Positions 6,280 to 9,898 of a DNA stretch of 9,898 bases are shown one piece after another. The position numbers and the translations under genes were made by a program. The notes under the pieces were generated by a model. It ran no database searches, was not told the origin of the DNA, and saw nothing but the letters and a program-made list of their open reading frames with translations. Position 1 is the first letter of the stretch. Each line of letters begins with the position of its first letter. Origin of the DNA: Prevotellaceae bacterium (lineage in GTDB: Bacteria; Bacteroidota; Bacteroidia; Bacteroidales; Bacteroidaceae); NCBI GenBank assembly GCA_021153165.1, contig JAGKTZ010000070.1, positions 1 to 9,898 on the forward strand. The letters are read 5' to 3'.

Positions 6280-7302
6280 ATGAACAACGTATTTGTATAT
6301 TGCGAAATAGATAAATATACTGTCGAGGAAGTCTCATACGAACTCCTGACTAAGGGCCGCAAATTGGCCAACGAATTGGGTGTGCAACTCGAGGCCGTAG
6401 TTGCTGGCACCGACATCAAGGGTAAGGTGGAACAGGAGATTCTGTCCTACGGCGTAGATACATTGCACGTCTTTGATGCAGAGGGGCTCTACCCTTATAC
6501 CACCAAACCTCACACCAGCATTTTGGTAAATTTATTCAAAGAGAAGCAACCTCAGATTTGCTTGATGGGTGCTACAGTTATCGGTCGTGACCTTGGCCCC
6601 CGTGTCAGTTCGTCGTTGCACAGTGGTCTGACTGCCGACTGCACAGCCTTGGAAATCGGTGAATACGACGACCGCAAATCTGGCAAGCACTACGACGGCT
6701 TGCTCTACCAAATCCGTCCCGCATTCGGTGGTAATATCGTAGCAACAATCGTCAACCCCGACAATCGCCCACAGATGGCTACGGTGCGTAGCGGTGTGAT
6801 GAAGGCTGAAAAGGTTGACGACAATTACAATGGCGAAGTGGTGTGCCATGAAGTGGAAAAATATGTAGCACCCGAAGACTACGTGGTGCGAGTGATCGAA
6901 CGCCATGTGGAAAAAGCCAATAACAACCTGAAGGGCGCACCCATCGTGGTAGCTGGTGGCTACGGCGTAGGCTCGAAGGAAGGTTTTGACCTGTTGCAAA
7001 AGTTGGCCGACGAATTGCATGGCGAGGTAGGCGCCACACGTGCAGCCGTTGATGCAGGTTATTGCGAGCACGATCGCCAGATCGGACAAACTGGTGTGAC
7101 CGTTCGACCCAAGGTCTATATCGCCTGCGGTATCAGTGGTGCCATCCAGCACGTCGCTGGTATGAAGGAAAGCGGCATCGTGATTTCAATCAACACCGAC
7201 CCCAATGCACCTATCAACCAATTGGCAGACTATGTCATCACTGGTTCGGTAGAAGAAGTCGTGCCCAAAATGATTAAATATTATAAGGAAAATAGTAAGT
7301 GA
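6280..7302 (+). CDS. etfA: Electron transfer flavoprotein, alpha subunit
   Basis: EtfA binds the FAD that exchanges electrons with the partner dehydrogenase and pairs with EtfB. With ATG 6280 the protein has 340 residues, normal for the family. This start is chosen over an in-frame ATG at 6229 because an AAAAGGAAA element sits just before it, because residues from MNNVFVYCEI match the usual N-terminus, and because the extra 17 residues would be translated from repeat-flanking DNA. The N-terminal domain runs to about 200 (with GRDLGPRVSSSL 102-113 and GLTADCTAL 116-124). The C-terminal FAD domain has GGYGVGS (226-232), GATRAAVDAG (251-260), QIGQTG (267-272) and ISGAIQH (285-291). The last part of the ETF-alpha signature reads VISINTD (301-307) instead of the common AINKD. 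It lies between two copies of the same composite repeat, and is followed by the dehydrogenase after 128 nt. Confidence 0.95.
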   Translation: MNNVFVYCEIDKYTVEEVSYELLTKGRKLANELGVQLEAVVAGTDIKGKVEQEILSYGVDTLHVFDAEGLYPYTTKPHTSILVNLFKEKQPQICLMGATVIGRDLGPRVSSSLHSGLTADCTALEIGEYDDRKSGKHYDGLLYQIRPAFGGNIVATIVNPDNRPQMATVRSGVMKAEKVDDNYNGEVVCHEVEKYVAPEDYVVRVIERHVEKANNNLKGAPIVVAGGYGVGSKEGFDLLQKLADELHGEVGATRAAVDAGYCEHDRQIGQTGVTVRPKVYIACGISGAIQHVAGMKESGIVISINTDPNAPINQLADYVITGSVEEVVPKMIKYYKENSK

Positions 7303-7303
7303 A

Positions 7304-7410
7304 GTTGACGAGTTGACAAGTTGACAAGTGCTCGTTTACTAGTTTACTAAAAACTTGTTTACTAGTCTACCAAAAACTCGTCTACTAGTCCACTAAAAAC
7401 TCGTCTACTT
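7304..7410. repeat. Composite GTTGACRA repeat, copy B (etfA-acd gap)
   Basis: The left half has three 8-bp units, GTTGACGA (7304), GTTGACAA (7312) and GTTGACAA (7320), then GTG (7328-7330). The right half is a 23-bp tandem repeat made of 8+8+7 bp: TCGTTTAC, TAGTTTAC, TAAAAAC; then TTGTTTAC, TAGTCTAC, CAAAAAC; then TCGTCTAC, TAGTCCAC, TAAAAAC; then TCGTCTAC. It starts 1 nt after the etfA stop and fills most of the 128-nt gap. It has the same plan as copy A but fewer left and more right units. Confidence 0.88.
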
Positions 7411-7430
7411 TATTAAAAATATAGACTACA

Positions 7431-9140
7431 ATGGCAAATTGTTATAGTGACCATCCCGAATTGCGCTTTGAGATGAATCATCCGCTCATGAAGCGCATTG
7501 TGGAACTCAAAGAAAGAGACTTCCGCGACAAAGATACTTTTGACTACGCACCTCTCGATTTCGAGGATGCAATGGATAGTTATGACCGCGTCCTGGATAT
7601 CGTGGGCGAAATCACAGGTACGACTATCGCCGACAATGCAGAGGACGTAGATATCGAAGGCCCTCACCACGAGGGCGACCGCGTGCGCTATGCCAGCGGC
7701 ACTGCCGAAAATCTGAAAGCCATGGTGGGCGCAGGCATGAACGGTATGACTATGCCTCGCCGCTACGACGGCTTGAATTTCCCCATCACGCCCTATACCA
7801 TGTGTGCCGAAATTGTGGCAACCAAGGATGCTGGCTTCGGCAATATATGGAGCTTGCAGGACTGTATTGAGACCTTGTACGAATTTGGCAACGAAGATCA
7901 GCATAGCCGTTTCATCCCTCGCATTTGTGCAGGCGAAACGATGTCGATGGACCTGACCGAACCCGACGCAGGTTCCGACTTGCAGAGCGTGATGCTCAAG
8001 GCTACTTATGACGAAGCAGAAGGTAGCTGGCGACTGAACGGTGTGAAGCGCTTCATCACCAACGGCGACGCCGACCTGCACCTCGTTTTGGCACGTTCGG
8101 AAGAAGGCACAACTGATGGCCGCGGTCTGTCGATGTTTATCTATGACAAGCGCGACGGCGGTGTGAACGTGCGCCGCATCGAGCACAAACTCGGTATCCA
8201 AGGTTCTCCGACCTGTGAATTGGTGTACAAGAATGCCAAGGCAGAACTCTGCGGCGACCGAAAATTGGGTCTGATCAAATACGTCATGGCGCTGATGAAT
8301 GGTGCACGCCTCGGTATCGCCGCACAAAGTGTCGGTCTGTCGCAAGCGGCCTACGACGAAGGCTTGGCTTATGCTCGCGACCGCCAGCAATTTGGCAAGG
8401 CTATCATCACCCTCCCAGCTGTCTACGACATGCTGGCATTGATGAAGGCAAAACTTGACGCTGGTCGTGCTTTGCTCTATCAAACTAGCCGCTATGTAGA
8501 CATCTACAAAGCACTGGACGACATCGCACGCGAACGCAAGTTGACGCCCGAAGAACGCCAGGAGCAAAAGAAGTATGCTAAGTTGGCCGACTCACTCACA
8601 CCACTTGCCAAGGGTATGAACTCCGAATATTGCAACCAAAATACCTACGATGCCCTGCAGATCCACGGCGGTTCGGGATTCATGATGGACTATCCCATCC
8701 AGCGCTATGCACGCGACGCCCGCATCACCAATATCTACGAAGGCACCACCCAATTGCAAGTCGTGGCCGCCATTCGTTACGTCACCAACGGATCGTACCT
8801 GGCTCAAATGCGCGAATTTGAAGCAGCAGAAGTTAGCGAAGCAATGAAGCCTCTGCAAGCACGCGCCAAGAAGATGGCGGACCTCTTCGAAGAAGCAACA
8901 AACTACGTCAAAGAGGCTAAGGATCAAGAGTTCCATGATATTTGCGCACGCCACTTGGTCGAAATGGCTGCCGACGTCATCATGTTGCACTTGATTCAAT
9001 ACAATGCGACTCAGGCACCCGAAATGTTCGAACGCTCAGCACGCGTTTACGCTAACTTTGCCGAAGCAGAAGTCTTGAAGCATCACGCATGGGTGATGAA
9101 TATGACTGCCGAACAATTGGTAGATTACCGCTCCGAGTAA
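7431..9140 (+). CDS. Acyl-CoA dehydrogenase family protein, long form
   Basis: This FAD enzyme interconverts an acyl-CoA and its trans-2-enoyl-CoA, with EtfAB as electron partner. Family signatures are clear: LTEPDAGSD (175-183), the C-terminal signature beginning QIHGGSGF (410-417) and ARDARITNIYEGT (427-439), in which Glu437 is at the usual catalytic-base position of short- and medium-chain enzymes. At 569 residues it is much longer than butyryl-CoA dehydrogenase (about 380). The excess is an N-terminal extension, a charged insertion near 358-385 (with ERKLTPEERQEQKK), and about 110 residues after the core (455-569) that look helical. The size and plan resemble the long acyl-CoA dehydrogenases with an extra C-terminal domain, such as the DmdC-like group. 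The substrate cannot be read from sequence. ATG 7431 follows an A/T-rich leader without a Shine-Dalgarno sequence. It is the last gene of the etf unit. Confidence 0.93.
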   Translation: MANCYSDHPELRFEMNHPLMKRIVELKERDFRDKDTFDYAPLDFEDAMDSYDRVLDIVGEITGTTIADNAEDVDIEGPHHEGDRVRYASGTAENLKAMVGAGMNGMTMPRRYDGLNFPITPYTMCAEIVATKDAGFGNIWSLQDCIETLYEFGNEDQHSRFIPRICAGETMSMDLTEPDAGSDLQSVMLKATYDEAEGSWRLNGVKRFITNGDADLHLVLARSEEGTTDGRGLSMFIYDKRDGGVNVRRIEHKLGIQGSPTCELVYKNAKAELCGDRKLGLIKYVMALMNGARLGIAAQSVGLSQAAYDEGLAYARDRQQFGKAIITLPAVYDMLALMKAKLDAGRALLYQTSRYVDIYKALDDIARERKLTPEERQEQKKYAKLADSLTPLAKGMNSEYCNQNTYDALQIHGGSGFMMDYPIQRYARDARITNIYEGTTQLQVVAAIRYVTNGSYLAQMREFEAAEVSEAMKPLQARAKKMADLFEEATNYVKEAKDQEFHDICARHLVEMAADVIMLHLIQYNATQAPEMFERSARVYANFAEAEVLKHHAWVMNMTAEQLVDYRSE

Positions 9141-9168
9141 TCAACAGCCAACAATCAAAGTTTAATGA

Positions 9169-9212
9169 TAATAGAGGGATGCCATCGTGATGATGTGCAT
9201 CCCTCTTATTTT
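9169..9212 (+). terminator. Terminator of the etfB-etfA-acd unit
   Basis: AGAGGGATGC (9173-9182) pairs perfectly with GCATCCCTCT (9197-9206); past a bulged T three more A-T pairs extend the stem, and TATTTT follows. The 14-nt loop contains CATC and GATG, which could pair further. It begins about 30 nt after the stop codon. Confidence 0.88.
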
Positions 9213-9323
9213 ACCCCAACAGGGCGCTCTAAATGCAGTGTAAAAAATGCGAAAAATTTTGACAAATGCACTTTGTGAAATAGAACGGCACATTGGGCCT
9301 AAAGTAAGGGCAGAAAGTAAAAA

Positions 9324-9358
9324 CCTTAACCTTTTTGAAAAAAGTCAAGGCCTTTTTT
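9324..9358. terminator. Weak bidirectional terminator-like hairpin
   Basis: CCTTAAC plus CTTTTT (9324-9336) pairs with AAAAAG plus TCAAGG (9339-9350) around a small loop, with an AAC/TC internal mismatch. CCTTTTTT follows on the + strand and a T-run (complement of 9319-9323) follows on the minus strand. The stem is mostly A-T, so this is tentative. Confidence 0.35.
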
Positions 9359-9439
9359 GAACTACAATACGGATAGTTTGAACTACGTTACGGATAGTTT
9401 TATCTACAATACTTCTAGAAATTTCTACGTTACTTGTAG
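9356..9439. repeat. 21-bp tandem repeat, four units
   Basis: Four head-to-tail units of exactly 21 bp start at 9356, 9377, 9398 and 9419. Each has the core CTACRWTAC at unit positions 7-15 and ends in TAG. Units 1 and 2 differ at 2 of 21 positions. The core alternates CTACAATAC, CTACGTTAC, CTACAATAC, CTACGTTAC, giving a 42-bp higher-order period. A decayed fifth unit ending in AAGGATAG follows at 9441-9461. The junction of units 3 and 4 is a perfect palindrome, TAGAAATTTCTA (9416-9427), flanked by CTACAA (9404-9409) and TTGTAG (9434-9439). Confidence 0.85.
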
Positions 9440-9792
9440 AATTTTCCTGCGATAAGGATAGATTTGTCTAAGATAGACACTTTTGATTGTTGTTTTCTTT
9501 ACTAAAATCAAAATTGCTTTGTGATGTGTTAAAAAAGTCGTGTTTTTTAATGCCTTGTAGTTCTCGTAAATCCGACCACCTCCTCGCTCGAATGATTTTA
9601 AGTGATTCTCGCGCTCTGAAAATACGAAATATTTTGACAGAATTGAAGCATGTTATATATGAATAATCAATTATCGGCAAGTTCCTTTTAAAATAGTTCT
9701 CAAAGTACTCGTTTCTTTCCGATATCGGCAAATTTTGAAGGTAGAATTGAACTTTTTGACAAAAAATACCTATTCCATCAGAAAAAATAAGT

Positions 9793-9804
9793 TTCACATG
9801 TGAA
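9793..9804. promoter_or_regulatory. 12-bp palindrome, possible operator
   Basis: TTCACATGTGAA is a perfect inverted repeat in otherwise AT-rich DNA, 70 bp upstream of a promoter-like box at 9874-9881. Position and symmetry fit a dimeric regulator site for the next gene to the right, but no regulator is known for it. Confidence 0.3.
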
Positions 9805-9873
9805 TCCTCTCTTACTAATCTAACTTTTGTTTAAAAAAGTACACTATTCCTATAATCTTTTCTAAATTTTAAC

Positions 9874-9881
9874 TACATTTG
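9874..9881 (+). promoter_or_regulatory. Likely -7 promoter box of a gene beyond the window
   Basis: TACATTTG matches TAnnTTTG exactly and is followed by CG, as in many Bacteroidetes promoters. It points rightward and would start a transcript near 9888, just inside the window edge. No TTTG stands at the usual -33 distance. Confidence 0.4.
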
Positions 9882-9898
9882 CGTAGTCAATCCAATTT

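Larger units (their letters stand above)
9213..9898. other. AT-rich non-coding region with repeats and palindromes
   Basis: This 686-bp stretch holds no gene I can support. It contains a terminator-like hairpin (9324-9358), a 21-bp tandem repeat (9356-9439), the palindromes CCGATATCGG (9719-9728) and TTCACATGTGAA (9793-9804), a 9-bp direct repeat TATCGGCAA (9672-9680 and 9723-9731), and a TAnnTTTG box near the right edge. A 109-codon minus-strand frame (9468-9797) starts with GTG and has no recognisable domain. The region may include a decayed gene, a short repeat element or an unrecognised RNA. Confidence 0.5.

Noticed and set aside
7413..8567. 384-codon open frame antisense to the acyl-CoA dehydrogenase gene
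   Set aside because: It mirrors the codon pattern of a strongly supported gene on the other strand, and its Cys/His-rich translation resembles no protein family I know.
9339..9455. Plus-strand frame through the 21-bp array giving a 7-residue repeat (LNYNTDS, LNYVTDS)
   Set aside because: There is no ATG, the frame opens just after a stop at 9336-9338, and any 21-bp repeat keeps its frame by arithmetic. The conserved core is better explained at the DNA or RNA level.
9356..9461. CRISPR array
   Set aside because: Units are directly adjacent at 21 bp with no unique spacers, and no cas gene is present.
9468..9797. 109-codon minus-strand frame starting with GTG
   Set aside because: No recognisable domain, an AT-rich composition, no convincing ribosome binding site, a start inside a palindrome, and an end close to the 21-bp array. 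It could be a relic, but I cannot support it as a gene.

Overview
The window reads as chromosomal DNA of a Bacteroidales bacterium, plausibly Prevotellaceae; the genus cannot be fixed from sequence alone. The reasons are: promoter-like boxes of the Bacteroidetes form TAnnTTTG before several genes, A/T-rich leaders with few Shine-Dalgarno sequences, an archaeal/eukaryotic-type prolyl-tRNA synthetase, and an etfB-etfA-acyl-CoA dehydrogenase cluster with an unusually long dehydrogenase. No phage, transposase, CRISPR array, rRNA or tRNA was seen.

Layout. 1-196: AT-rich, no gene. 197-2419 (+): a long RelA/SpoT homolog with intact synthetase, TGS, zinc-finger-like and ACT regions but a hydrolase (HD) domain that has lost its catalytic residues. 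2520-2549: a bidirectional terminator. 2582-3310 (-): an OmpA-family lipoprotein with a glycine-zipper segment. 3311-3416: a compact divergent promoter region. 3417-4901 (+): proS. 4902-5210: a hairpin, a probable terminator, a G-run segment and the promoter of the next unit. 5211-9140 (+): etfB, etfA and an acyl-CoA dehydrogenase, ending at a strong terminator (9169-9212). 9213-9898: AT-rich non-coding DNA with a 21-bp tandem repeat, palindromes and a likely promoter pointing out of the window.

How the genes work together. The three last genes form one functional unit: the dehydrogenase oxidises or forms an acyl-CoA/enoyl-CoA pair and exchanges electrons with the EtfAB flavoprotein. EtfB carries the DGDTAQVGP form of its nucleotide loop, which is typical of ETFs of anaerobes including the bifurcating ones. 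relA, the lipoprotein gene and proS are separate housekeeping units: stringent response, envelope and translation.

The most unusual material is non-coding. Both gaps inside the etf cluster hold the same composite repeat: 8-bp GTTGACRA units, a central GTG, then inverted-sense 8+8+7-bp units, each copy starting at or next to the upstream stop codon. A different array of four exact-length 21-bp units lies downstream of the cluster. I see no clear new multi-gene system here; the repeats and the hydrolase-dead RelA-like protein are the best leads.
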